Origin: Bacteroidales bacterium UBA2287
GTDB taxonomy: Bacteria; Bacteroidota; Bacteroidia; Bacteroidales; Tenuifilaceae
Direction: 5' to 3'
DNA: 42,379 bases
NCBI GenBank assembly: GCA_002345675.1
Contig: DDWL01000047.1
Span: 1-42,379 of the forward strand
In this document: one piece after another, positions 24,299 through 32,921 of the stretch
How the letters are laid out: every line of letters starts with the position of its first letter
How positions within the stretch are numbered: position 1 is the stretch's first letter
Notes under the pieces: model-generated
Seen by the model: the letters and a program-made list of their open reading frames with translations, nothing else
Told to the model about the DNA's origin: nothing
Databases searched by the model: none
Program-made: the position numbers and the translations under genes

Positions 24299-26155
24299 AT
24301 GGATATTACTAAACAAATCGAATTTCTTAATAAAATTGAACTCTTTCGAGGTTTAACCGACAACGAAATGAACTCTCTTGCATGCTGTATTTCCGAAAAG
24401 GTTTACAACGAAAACGATTTTCTATTTCGAGAAAACGGGCAGCGCGAGTCGATCTTTATAATTTACGATGGCGAGGTGGAACTTTTTAAAAGCAACCCCT
24501 ATGGCGTTGAACTTAAACTCACATACTTTACTAAGGGCGACTTTTTAGGCGAAGGTTCGTGGGCCAACGATTCTCCCCATTCCACGTCGGCTAGAGCCTT
24601 AAAAACAACGGTTGTTCTTTTAATTAGCAACGAGTTCTTTAAACGCGATGCGAATACAACCATAAAGGTTTTTTCGAATATTGCCCGTGTAATTTCGCGC
24701 CGAATGCGAAATGCGAATAACCGAATGATTAACCCTGCTGCCCAGTACGAGTCGGGGAGCACACGTTTAGAGCACGATTTACTAGGCGAAAGAAATGTGC
24801 CATTCGAGTATTACTACGGAATTCAAACGCTACGAGCCCTCGAAAACTTCAATATTAGTGGTGTTGCACTTAACTTTTTCCCGCTTCTAATCGACTCGCT
24901 GGCAATGGTAAAGGAAGCAGCTGCCGAGGCAAATTACGATTTGGGATTACTCGATGAGAATATTAAAAACGCAATTGTTGCAGCCTGCCACGAAATTAAA
25001 AAGGGTAAGTTTCACAACCACTTTGTTGTCGATTTAATACAGGGCGGTGCAGGTACTTCGACAAACATGAATGCCAACGAGGTAATTGCAAACCGAGCCC
25101 TCGAAATTCTTGGGTACGAAAAGGGACAGTACGATTTCTGTCATCCCAATAACCATGTTAACCTATCGCAGTCGACCAACGATGCGTACCCAACAGCAGT
25201 TAAAATTGCGTTGTACTACTCTAACCGTAAGTTAGTTGTAGTGCTAAAGAGTTTAGTTGAGTCGTTTAGAGCAAAATCGGTTGAATTTGCCAGCGTTATA
25301 AAAATGGGACGAACGCAATTGCAGGATGCTGTTCCTATGACACTGGGGCAAAGTTTTGAAGCATACGCTGTTACACTTTCCGAAGAGATTGAAAGGCTAA
25401 ACCAAAATGCGCAGCTATTTCTCGAGGTTAATATGGGGGCAACTGCAATTGGAACGGGCATTAACTCCGACCCCGAATACCCCGAAAAGGTAATGGCGCA
25501 CTTAAAACGAATTACCGAAATTGACGTTGTACTGGCAGGAAATCTTATTGAAGCAACACAGGATACAGGCTCGTTTGTAATGTACTCGTCGGCTGTAAAA
25601 CGATTAGCCGTTAAACTTTCGAAAATTTGCAACGACCTTCGGTTACTTTCGTCGGGGCCACGAACCGGAATTAATGAAATTAATTTACCACCAATGCAAC
25701 CGGGCTCATCGATTATGCCCGGAAAGGTAAATCCTGTTATTCCCGAAGTTGTAAATCAAATAGCCTTTAAGGTAATTGGTAACGACCTTACGGTAACCCT
25801 TGCCGCCGAAGGCGGACAGCTGGAGCTAAATGTGTTCGAACCCATAATTGTTCAAAGTCTTTTTGAGTCGATTGAGATGCTTAAAAATGGTATGAACACA
25901 CTTAAGTATCGATGCATTGATGGAATTACAGCAAATGTTGAGCGTTGCTTATACTTAGTGCATAACAGCATTGGACTGGTAACTGCGCTAAATCCATATA
26001 TTGGTTACGAAAAATCGACAATACTAGCGAAGGAAGCCCTTGAGGGAAACCGAAGCGTTTACGATTTGGTTTTAGAGAAAAAGTGGCTTACCAAGGAGCA
26101 ACTCGACAATATTTTGGCTCCCGAAAATATGATTAAACCCCGACGTTTAAAGTAG
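24299..26155 (+). CDS. aspA: Aspartate ammonia-lyase fused to an N-terminal cyclic-nucleotide-binding domain
   Basis: 618 residues. Residues 8-140 form a CAP-ED/cNMP-binding fold (LFRGLTDNEMNSLACCIS, FIIYDGEVELFK). The ligand cassette reads GEGSWANDSPHSTSARA (84-100); the arginine that normally pairs with the cyclic phosphate is His94, so ligand choice may be altered. From about 150 a full class II fumarase/aspartase follows: RLEHDLLGERNVP (156-168), GGAGTSTNMNANEV (249-262), HPNNHVNLSQSTND (282-295) and the signature GSSIMPGKVNPV (469-480) with catalytic Ser471. This signature and the LGERNVP opening favour aspartase over fumarase. It deaminates aspartate to fumarate and ammonia, feeding fumarate respiration. 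An ordinary aspartase is ~470 residues, so the regulatory domain accounts for the excess. Confidence 0.88.
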   Translation: MDITKQIEFLNKIELFRGLTDNEMNSLACCISEKVYNENDFLFRENGQRESIFIIYDGEVELFKSNPYGVELKLTYFTKGDFLGEGSWANDSPHSTSARALKTTVVLLISNEFFKRDANTTIKVFSNIARVISRRMRNANNRMINPAAQYESGSTRLEHDLLGERNVPFEYYYGIQTLRALENFNISGVALNFFPLLIDSLAMVKEAAAEANYDLGLLDENIKNAIVAACHEIKKGKFHNHFVVDLIQGGAGTSTNMNANEVIANRALEILGYEKGQYDFCHPNNHVNLSQSTNDAYPTAVKIALYYSNRKLVVVLKSLVESFRAKSVEFASVIKMGRTQLQDAVPMTLGQSFEAYAVTLSEEIERLNQNAQLFLEVNMGATAIGTGINSDPEYPEKVMAHLKRITEIDVVLAGNLIEATQDTGSFVMYSSAVKRLAVKLSKICNDLRLLSSGPRTGINEINLPPMQPGSSIMPGKVNPVIPEVVNQIAFKVIGNDLTVTLAAEGGQLELNVFEPIIVQSLFESIEMLKNGMNTLKYRCIDGITANVERCLYLVHNSIGLVTALNPYIGYEKSTILAKEALEGNRSVYDLVLEKKWLTKEQLDNILAPENMIKPRRLK

Positions 26156-26171
26156 AAGAAAAAGAGGAGCG

Positions 26172-26372
26172 TTAGCTAATTTCTTTTATAACCCGGTTAA
26201 CCTCCTCTTCGGTTTCGTAAAGTTTTGTTTTACAAAACTTAATAAGCGCAGTAACCCGCTTAACGCTTTCTGTAAGCTTGTCGATATTAAGTTCATTACT
26301 CTCAATTTGAGCCATAATCTCCTCTATTTCGGCTATAGCCGATGCGTATGTAAGCTCTTGTTTTTTAGCCAT
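26172..26372 (-). CDS. xseB: Exodeoxyribonuclease VII small subunit
   Basis: 66 residues, the usual size. LTYASAIAEIEEIMAQIES followed by NELNIDKLTESVKRVTALI matches the family, with the conserved Leu-Ile heptads of two helices that wrap the large subunit's coiled coil. It is the last gene of a minus-strand operon, 15 nt after the second TPR histidine kinase. The large subunit gene xseA is at 31536-32921, four genes upstream in transcription terms, counting from xseB, with the two kinases between. XseB normally sits next to XseA. It ends 16 nt from the convergent aspartase gene, leaving no room for a separate terminator. Confidence 0.9.
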   Translation of the reverse strand: MAKKQELTYASAIAEIEEIMAQIESNELNIDKLTESVKRVTALIKFCKTKLYETEEEVNRVIKEIS

Positions 26373-26387
26373 GTTATGGAATGTTTT

Positions 26388-29231
26388 TTATTTTATTAGC
26401 GGTAACTCTATGGTAAAGGTCGTCCCAATACCAATTTGGCTTGCAACGGATATTGAACCTCCGTTTTTTTCAACAAAGTCTTTGCAAAGTGTTAAACCTA
26501 AGCCCGAACCCGATTCGTTGGAAGTTCCCTTTGTCGATACAACTTCGCTAGGGTTAAAAATGTTTTTTAAATTTTCTTCCTTTATGCCAACACCATTGTC
26601 GGCAATGCTAACAATGGCCAACCCTTCTGTTTTATAGGCTTTAATTGTAATTTTCCCATTGGGTTTTGTAAATTTTATGGCATTGGAGATTAAGTTTCGA
26701 AAAACGGTATTCATTGTATCAATGTCAACGTTTAACATTATATTTTGCTCCGAAATTATGACTACTTCAATTTCCTTTTGCTTTGCCTGTATTTCTTGTA
26801 CTGCAGCGGCCTGATTTATTATATCGACAATACTAACTGCTTGAGGTTTTAGTACAAGTCGTCCCGTTTGGCTCCTTGCCCAGTGCAGCAGGTTGTCGAT
26901 TAGTGCTAAAAGTTTTAACGACGATTCGTTTATATTTTTGCTAAACTCTTCAATTACACTTGGCTCTAAGCTTTTAACTTGGGTAGCTAATATTTCGGTT
27001 AACCCTGCTAGCGCAGTAAATGGGCTGCGTAGGTCGTGGGCAATTATTGAAAATAGTTTGTCCTTTGTTTGAATATTTATTTTTAGCTCCCTGCTCGATT
27101 CGGCTAGCTTTTTATTCGCCCTTTTAAATAGTAGGTAACCGTAAGTTATAACAATTACAAGTATAGCAAGCAAGCTTATAATAACTATCATTAAGTTGCG
27201 AACCGAGTTTTGTCGCTGAATTATTGCCGTTTTAAGTGCGTCTTCGGTTTTAAGTAGTTCAATCTCCGCTTCAATTTGCCTTATCTCGTATAGTTTTTTT
27301 CCAAGTTCTAATTCAACACTAAGTTGAAGTATCGATTCTTTTTGATTTGTAGCGTTTAAGCTATCGCGAACAGTAATGTGTTTAGTGTAAAAAGCCAAGG
27401 CTTCCTTGTGCATTTCCTTGCTATTGTAGTAATTATAGAGAGCAAGCAGTGTAAGTTCGGCGAGTTTACCGTTCTTGGTTAGCTTGGCAAGCGCAAGTGC
27501 TTCGTTTAAAAAGGGCAATGCTGCGCCGTAAGAACCTAACTTTGTATGGGCTTCGCCAATTTTACGCAGACAAAGGCCTTTTTTATCGAGTTCGTTATGG
27601 TTTCCAAAGGTTATCGATGCTTCAGTAAAAAAGTTAATTGCCTCGGTAAGTTTATTCTCGTAAAGCGCAATGTTTCCTAGCTCATTTTTTATATCGGCAA
27701 TACCTTTTTCGTCGCTTAACTTTGTAAGTATAACTAATGCATGGTTTAAGTATTTTTTTGCTTCGTCGGTTTTTCCTTGCTCGCTCAATGCAATGGCAAT
27801 GTTTCGAAGAACTGGAGCCCTTAAAGCTTCGTTTGCACTTTGTTCTCTTAGTGTTAGCGCTTTTTTGTAGTTCTCAATCGATTCCCTATACCGCTTTAAT
27901 TCTTTTTGCGTATTCCCAATATGAATATAAATGTACGACATTCCAATTGGGTCGCTAGTTTCAGTGCTTAGTTCGAGGGCTTTTTCGAAGTACTTAAGTG
28001 CATTCGAATGTGAATTTAGCTTACGGTATGTTAGTCCAATGTTTGTAAGCGAACGAGCAATTTCAGCAGAAGAGCCAAGTTCTTGGCGTGCTTTAAGCGA
28101 AAGCAAGTAGTATCTAAGTGCTTCGGTTAGGTCGCCTTTAAGCGAAAACAGGTTGCCAAGTTCGTTGTAGCTCGAAGCGATTCCCTTTTTATCGCCAATT
28201 TGGGTTCTTAGTTCTAACGATTTATTTAAGTGATTTTCAGCTTCGCCAAATAAACCCATTTCCTTTTTTACACGGGCAAGGTTGTCCTGTGTAACTGCTG
28301 CACTTTGGAGTAATCCAAGTTGCATGCGAATGCTGTAACTTTCTTGGTAGTAGCCAATTGCCTCCATTGGGTTGCCATTTTTTACTGCTATACTCCCAAG
28401 CAGGTTTAGTATATCGGCAACTTGACTTTTCCCATTAATTTTTTTTGATAAAGCAAGAGCATTAACAAGCACCTCGCGCGATTCGTTTGTTTTTCCTATA
28501 TCTCTATTAACAAGTCCTATATTTCTAAGCGTTTGTACTATATCGAGCGTGTCGTGTAAACTTTCTCTTAAACTCAAGGCATTTTTATAAGCTTCTTTAG
28601 CATTATCGTACTGTCCATGAAACCAGTACGTATTACCAAGACTATGATAAGCCAAAGCTATGAGTTTAGGTTGCTCAGTTGGCGTAGCAACTTTAAGAGC
28701 GTAAAGTTTTTCCTTTATTGCCTGCTCGGAGTTTCCCATTTGGGAGTAAAAATCGCCTACCCACTGATAAAACAAAGTGATGGTACTTGGGTCGTTTACA
28801 AGTTTGAGCGATTGTTTTCCCTTTTCAACTTGCTTTAGTGCTTCGGTTGTATTTCCTGCAGAATGAAGAACAGCTGCCTTGGATTTATATAGTTTAAGTA
28901 ATATGGCAGGTAGTTGATCATTATTTGGAACTACAAAAGCCGAATCGATTGCCAATTGGGCTTTTTCGATTTGACCCATAATTACGTATGTATTGGCAAC
29001 AAGGCATAGTGCCAAAACTTGTCCCGAAATATTGTTTTGCGATACCGATTGTTTTTGAATAGTACGTGCCGAGTTTAAAACACTCGCTGGATTTTCGGCA
29101 AGATAAACTTCAAGTGAATCAATTCTTTTTAGAATATCTTGCTTGCTATTGTCGGCAAATACCGATAACTGAAATATTGTTGAAAGAAGAATATATAAAC
29201 TTATATTTTTAATATGTTTATAGTCAATCAT
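26388..29231 (-). CDS. TPR-containing sensor histidine kinase (947 residues)
   Basis: A signal peptide (about 1-26, SLYILLSTIFQLSVFA) leads to a long run of about 11-13 TPR units (residues ~60-600; repeated phrases such as GDLTEALRYYLLSLKARQEL). One transmembrane helix (about 680-701) follows. The cytoplasmic half has the HisKA H-box FSIIAHDLRSPF with His732, the N-box FRNLISNAIKF, DNGVGI and SGSGLGLTLCK of the HATPase. There is no receiver or DNA-binding domain, so a separate response regulator is needed; none is in the window. The TPR array faces the periplasm and is probably the input. It lies 56 nt after a similar but shorter kinase, and xseB follows by 15 nt. Confidence 0.92.
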   Translation of the reverse strand: MIDYKHIKNISLYILLSTIFQLSVFADNSKQDILKRIDSLEVYLAENPASVLNSARTIQKQSVSQNNISGQVLALCLVANTYVIMGQIEKAQLAIDSAFVVPNNDQLPAILLKLYKSKAAVLHSAGNTTEALKQVEKGKQSLKLVNDPSTITLFYQWVGDFYSQMGNSEQAIKEKLYALKVATPTEQPKLIALAYHSLGNTYWFHGQYDNAKEAYKNALSLRESLHDTLDIVQTLRNIGLVNRDIGKTNESREVLVNALALSKKINGKSQVADILNLLGSIAVKNGNPMEAIGYYQESYSIRMQLGLLQSAAVTQDNLARVKKEMGLFGEAENHLNKSLELRTQIGDKKGIASSYNELGNLFSLKGDLTEALRYYLLSLKARQELGSSAEIARSLTNIGLTYRKLNSHSNALKYFEKALELSTETSDPIGMSYIYIHIGNTQKELKRYRESIENYKKALTLREQSANEALRAPVLRNIAIALSEQGKTDEAKKYLNHALVILTKLSDEKGIADIKNELGNIALYENKLTEAINFFTEASITFGNHNELDKKGLCLRKIGEAHTKLGSYGAALPFLNEALALAKLTKNGKLAELTLLALYNYYNSKEMHKEALAFYTKHITVRDSLNATNQKESILQLSVELELGKKLYEIRQIEAEIELLKTEDALKTAIIQRQNSVRNLMIVIISLLAILVIVITYGYLLFKRANKKLAESSRELKINIQTKDKLFSIIAHDLRSPFTALAGLTEILATQVKSLEPSVIEEFSKNINESSLKLLALIDNLLHWARSQTGRLVLKPQAVSIVDIINQAAAVQEIQAKQKEIEVVIISEQNIMLNVDIDTMNTVFRNLISNAIKFTKPNGKITIKAYKTEGLAIVSIADNGVGIKEENLKNIFNPSEVVSTKGTSNESGSGLGLTLCKDFVEKNGGSISVASQIGIGTTFTIELPLIK

Positions 29232-29287
29232 AAACTTTTAAGTTTTGATTTTTAAGTGAGAGTTAAGCATAAAATTTAGAGGGAATG

Positions 29288-31471
29288 CTATTTCCAGTGG
29301 TTTTTTGGTAATGTAAAGGTGAACGTGCTGCCAATTCCCTTTTCGCTTTTTATTTCAATTTGGCCTCCGCTTTTCTCAATAAGTTCTTTGCAAATTATTA
29401 GTCCTAATCCCGACCCTGTTTCGTTATCGGTACCCCTAGTGGTGAAAGAACTGTCGAGTAAAAAGAGGTTCGAAATTTCTTGCTTTGTAAGCCCAACGCC
29501 CGAGTCGGAAATCGATATTTCTACAAAGTTCTCCTTTTCGGTGGCGTAAATCGTTATTTTGCCATTTTCGGAGGTGAATTTTATGGCATTCCCAATTAGG
29601 TTTCGTGTTATTAAAGCAACTAAATTTTTATCGGAAAACGCAATAATATTACTATCGACCAGCGAACTAATTTTAATGCTCTTTTTGGTTGCTTGAGCCG
29701 AAAAGTTCTCAATTTCTTCCGAAATTATGGGTTGTATAGGAGCAAATTCGGGGTTTATAGGCATTGTGCCAAGTTGCGACCTAGACCATTGCAGTAAGTT
29801 TTCGAGAAGTTTGTATAGGTTAACCGACGATTCGTAAATAATACCAATATACTGCCTCTTTTCTTCCTCTGTAAAGTCCGAAAAGTTTTTATGCAATGCT
29901 TCGCTAAATCCCATTACAGCTGAAAATGGGTTTTTAAGGTCGTGTGCTATAATTGAAAAGAATTTATCCTTGGTAGCGTTTAGTTCCTTTAGGTTTTTTT
30001 CCGAATCTAAAAGTCGTTTGTTTGCATCCTCAAATAGTTTATTACTGTCGGATAGCATTTTATTAGTTTTCTTTTTAGCCTGTGAATTCCTGAAAAATAG
30101 GATGCTAAAAAGTATGAAAATTATAGATAGGGCGAACGAAAATTTCAGAAAATTTCGATACTTCTGGTTCTCAAGGTCGCTTATAGCATTATCTTTTCGC
30201 AGTAACTGTATTTCCTTTTCCTTACGCTCAGTATCGAATCGTGTTTGGGTTTCGAGAACTTGCTGGTTGCGCTCTTTGCTATATAAACTATCCCTTAGTT
30301 CTAAAAGTTTTTTGGTATGGTAAAGTGCTTCAACGTACTCTTTTTTCTTTTCCATTAGTAAGCCCAATATCTCGTGCGACTCAGCTGTGTACTCAATATC
30401 CTTTACTCTACTATCAAGTTCAAGAGCCTTATTAACATAAACTTCGGCTTCGGCGTAGTTGTTGGTATAGTAGTACAGTTTAGCAATGTTGTTTAGAGTA
30501 TTCATTTCGGTCGAGTACTCCTTTAGGCTATGGCTTATTTCTAGCGATTTAAAGTATGCCTGTTTGGCCAAATTGTACATTTTTGTTCGAACATATAGAA
30601 ATCCTATATTGTTGTAAGCCAGTGCAATCCCTTTTTTTCGCCCAAGTTGTTGCGAAAGTTCTAATGCTTTATTGTAGTATTCGAGTGCTTTGTCGGTTTC
30701 ATTAAGGTCGTCGTAAACAATTCCCAAATTATTCGAATTTCTCGATATTCCATTAATATTATTTAGTTGACTATTTAATTCATAGGCTTTTAGGTAGTAC
30801 TCGAGTGCCAACGAATTATTTTTAAGCGAATGGTGAAGGCTACCAATAAATGCATAGGTCGAAGCTAGGCCTTCTTTATCTTTATAATGTATATAAATAT
30901 TAGCTGCTTTTATTGAGTACTCCAATGCCTTGTTGCTTTCTCTAATGGCAGAGTATATGTCGGCAATGCCTGTATAGTAGCTTGCTTGAAGGGAATAGTC
31001 TTCGTGCTTTTCGCAAATTTCAATTGCTTGAATGTACGAATCGATAGCCTCGGTATAGCGCCCTAAGCTAAGGTATGCAACGCCCATATTTCCAAGCGAT
31101 TTTGAAGCATTAAGAAGATTCCCGTCTTTTTCGCGAAATTCTTTCGATTTTTGGTAACTTATAATCGATTTTTCGTGTTCATTTATTGTACCGTAAGCGT
31201 TACCTATGCTATTATGAGCTTCGCCAAGTAAGAAATTGTTTTTTAATTTTTGCGCTATTTCAAGAGACTTTTGTGCATACATTAAACTTGTATCGGGTGC
31301 TATATCCCAGTATGCTCTCGAAAGCGTATCGAGTAATAGAACTTTTTCCGACTCGCTTGCTGTGGTAATGTCTTTACTAAGTCTATCTATTTTACCTCTA
31401 ATCGATTGGCCAAAGCTAACTTGGCTGCCAATTAAAAAGAATAAAAGAATATTTATAACTTTACTTTTCAC
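29288..31471 (-). CDS. TPR-containing sensor histidine kinase (727 residues)
   Basis: Start chosen at GTG 31471, giving a signal peptide KVINILLFFLIGSQVSFGQS. The frame stays open to an ATG at 31555, but that would overlap xseA by 20 nt and add an unlikely leader. About 8-9 TPR units occupy residues ~40-380 (for example DKALEYYNKALELSQQLG), then a coiled-coil stretch and one membrane helix (about 435-455). The kinase core has FSIIAHDLKNPF with His510, RNLIGNAIKFT, DSGVGL and TGSGLGLIICKEL. Like its neighbour it lacks receiver and output domains. The two kinases look like tandem paralogues that have diverged in TPR number. This one follows xseA by 64 nt. Confidence 0.9.
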   Translation of the reverse strand: MKSKVINILLFFLIGSQVSFGQSIRGKIDRLSKDITTASESEKVLLLDTLSRAYWDIAPDTSLMYAQKSLEIAQKLKNNFLLGEAHNSIGNAYGTINEHEKSIISYQKSKEFREKDGNLLNASKSLGNMGVAYLSLGRYTEAIDSYIQAIEICEKHEDYSLQASYYTGIADIYSAIRESNKALEYSIKAANIYIHYKDKEGLASTYAFIGSLHHSLKNNSLALEYYLKAYELNSQLNNINGISRNSNNLGIVYDDLNETDKALEYYNKALELSQQLGRKKGIALAYNNIGFLYVRTKMYNLAKQAYFKSLEISHSLKEYSTEMNTLNNIAKLYYYTNNYAEAEVYVNKALELDSRVKDIEYTAESHEILGLLMEKKKEYVEALYHTKKLLELRDSLYSKERNQQVLETQTRFDTERKEKEIQLLRKDNAISDLENQKYRNFLKFSFALSIIFILFSILFFRNSQAKKKTNKMLSDSNKLFEDANKRLLDSEKNLKELNATKDKFFSIIAHDLKNPFSAVMGFSEALHKNFSDFTEEEKRQYIGIIYESSVNLYKLLENLLQWSRSQLGTMPINPEFAPIQPIISEEIENFSAQATKKSIKISSLVDSNIIAFSDKNLVALITRNLIGNAIKFTSENGKITIYATEKENFVEISISDSGVGLTKQEISNLFLLDSSFTTRGTDNETGSGLGLIICKELIEKSGGQIEIKSEKGIGSTFTFTLPKNHWK

Positions 31472-31535
31472 AAAATATAATTTTAATATTCCTAAAAGTA
31501 TAAAATTGGAACGATTCACCAACCTGTTTATACCA

Positions 31536-32921
31536 TTATTTTTCAATGCTGTCAACTTCGCTCCAAATATTGCCTTCCATTAAAATAGTTTTAATCTTAT
31601 CGCCCTTGTTTACTTCGGAAACACTTGTTAATAACTTCCCGTTTTTTAGTGTAATACTATACCCTCGTTTCAACACATTTTCCGGATTTATAGACTCTAT
31701 CCGTATTTCTTTTTTTTCAATATTTACACGATGCTTATTAATTTGACTTAGTGCAACTTCGCGAGTTTTATTCGAAGTAGTTAGCAAAAAATGCTTGGCT
31801 TTTTCAATCTGATTTTGGGTGTTCGACCAAATGCGTTGTGTTGTTAGCGAAAGTAAGTTCTTTTCGGATATTATTCGGCGTACTATTAACTCCTCTGCTT
31901 TTTGTGTTGCTCCGCTAAGCCAATTTTTTTCCTCAAGTAAAGTTTGAATAATTGAAGGGAATAGTTGGCTTTGCTGTTGCATAATATGTAACTTTTCAAT
32001 GTTTAAAAGGTTCTTGGCTTCTTGGGTAAAACCATTCACTGCTTCGGTAAGGAAATAGCTTGCCTCATCGAATTTTTCGAGAATAAATTCTGCCGCAGCG
32101 GTTGGCGTTTTAAGTCGCGTGTTTGCTACCAAGTCGGCTACTAAAACATCTTTTTCGTGCCCAATACCTGTAATTACAGGAATTGGGAATTGGGCTATGT
32201 TTGTAGCAACAGTATAGTTGTCGAAGCACGACAAGTCGGTTTGCGAACCTCCGCCCCTTATAATGGCTACAATATCCCATCTATCAACCTCGAAATATAT
32301 TTGGTTAATAGCTGCAACAATCGAACTCTCAGCCTGGTCGCCCTGAACAACAGCATCGAAAAGCTTGTATTCAACTTTATACCCAGCGGGGTTATTGTCG
32401 ATTTGATTAGTAAAATCTTGAAACCCAGCAGCTGTTCCCGATGAAATAATTGCCACGCGTTTTGGAGGAATAGGAATTATTAACTCCTTATTCATTTCGA
32501 AAACGCCTTCGTTTATTAGCTTTTCAATAGTTGCTCTCCGCTGGTTTTCAAGCTCTCCTAATGTGTACGAAGGGTCAATGTCGGTTACATTTAATGCAAG
32601 ACCGTAAAGGGGGTGGTAGCTAACCGAGCAATATAAAAGAACTTTAAGTCCAGCAGTTAACTTTCGGTTTGTCGAACTTTCGAAAAAAGGGCGAAGCATT
32701 CTGAACGTCGAAGCCCAAATTGTAGCTCGAACACGAGCTTTTAGGGTAGCTGAGTTTTCGTCCTTATCTACTAAATCGAGGTAGCAATGCCCGTTTCTAT
32801 TTATGTTCAACTCGCTTATTTCGCAAACAACCCATACATTTTTCGAAAAAGCATTGTTAAGCGTTTGTTGAATTGCTTCGCTAAGCTCAAGTAGGGTTAG
32901 CCTATTTGCATTACCCTCCAT
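31536..32921 (-). CDS. xseA: Exodeoxyribonuclease VII large subunit
   Basis: 461 residues. The N-terminal OB fold is recognisable (VWVVCEISELNINRNGHCYLDL, 29-50). The catalytic domain then shows IAIISSGTAAGFQDF, the glycine-rich IIRGGGSQTDLSCFD, and the metal-site region PVITGIGHEKDVLVADLVAN. A long coiled coil (about 285-420) is where XseB would bind, and the C-terminus closes with the usual RGYSITLKNGKLL. It degrades single-stranded DNA to oligonucleotides in repair. The start overlaps the upstream subtilase by 11 nt, so translation is coupled. It is separated from xseB by two sensor-kinase genes. Confidence 0.93.
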   Translation of the reverse strand: MEGNANRLTLLELSEAIQQTLNNAFSKNVWVVCEISELNINRNGHCYLDLVDKDENSATLKARVRATIWASTFRMLRPFFESSTNRKLTAGLKVLLYCSVSYHPLYGLALNVTDIDPSYTLGELENQRRATIEKLINEGVFEMNKELIIPIPPKRVAIISSGTAAGFQDFTNQIDNNPAGYKVEYKLFDAVVQGDQAESSIVAAINQIYFEVDRWDIVAIIRGGGSQTDLSCFDNYTVATNIAQFPIPVITGIGHEKDVLVADLVANTRLKTPTAAAEFILEKFDEASYFLTEAVNGFTQEAKNLLNIEKLHIMQQQSQLFPSIIQTLLEEKNWLSGATQKAEELIVRRIISEKNLLSLTTQRIWSNTQNQIEKAKHFLLTTSNKTREVALSQINKHRVNIEKKEIRIESINPENVLKRGYSITLKNGKLLTSVSEVNKGDKIKTILMEGNIWSEVDSIEK

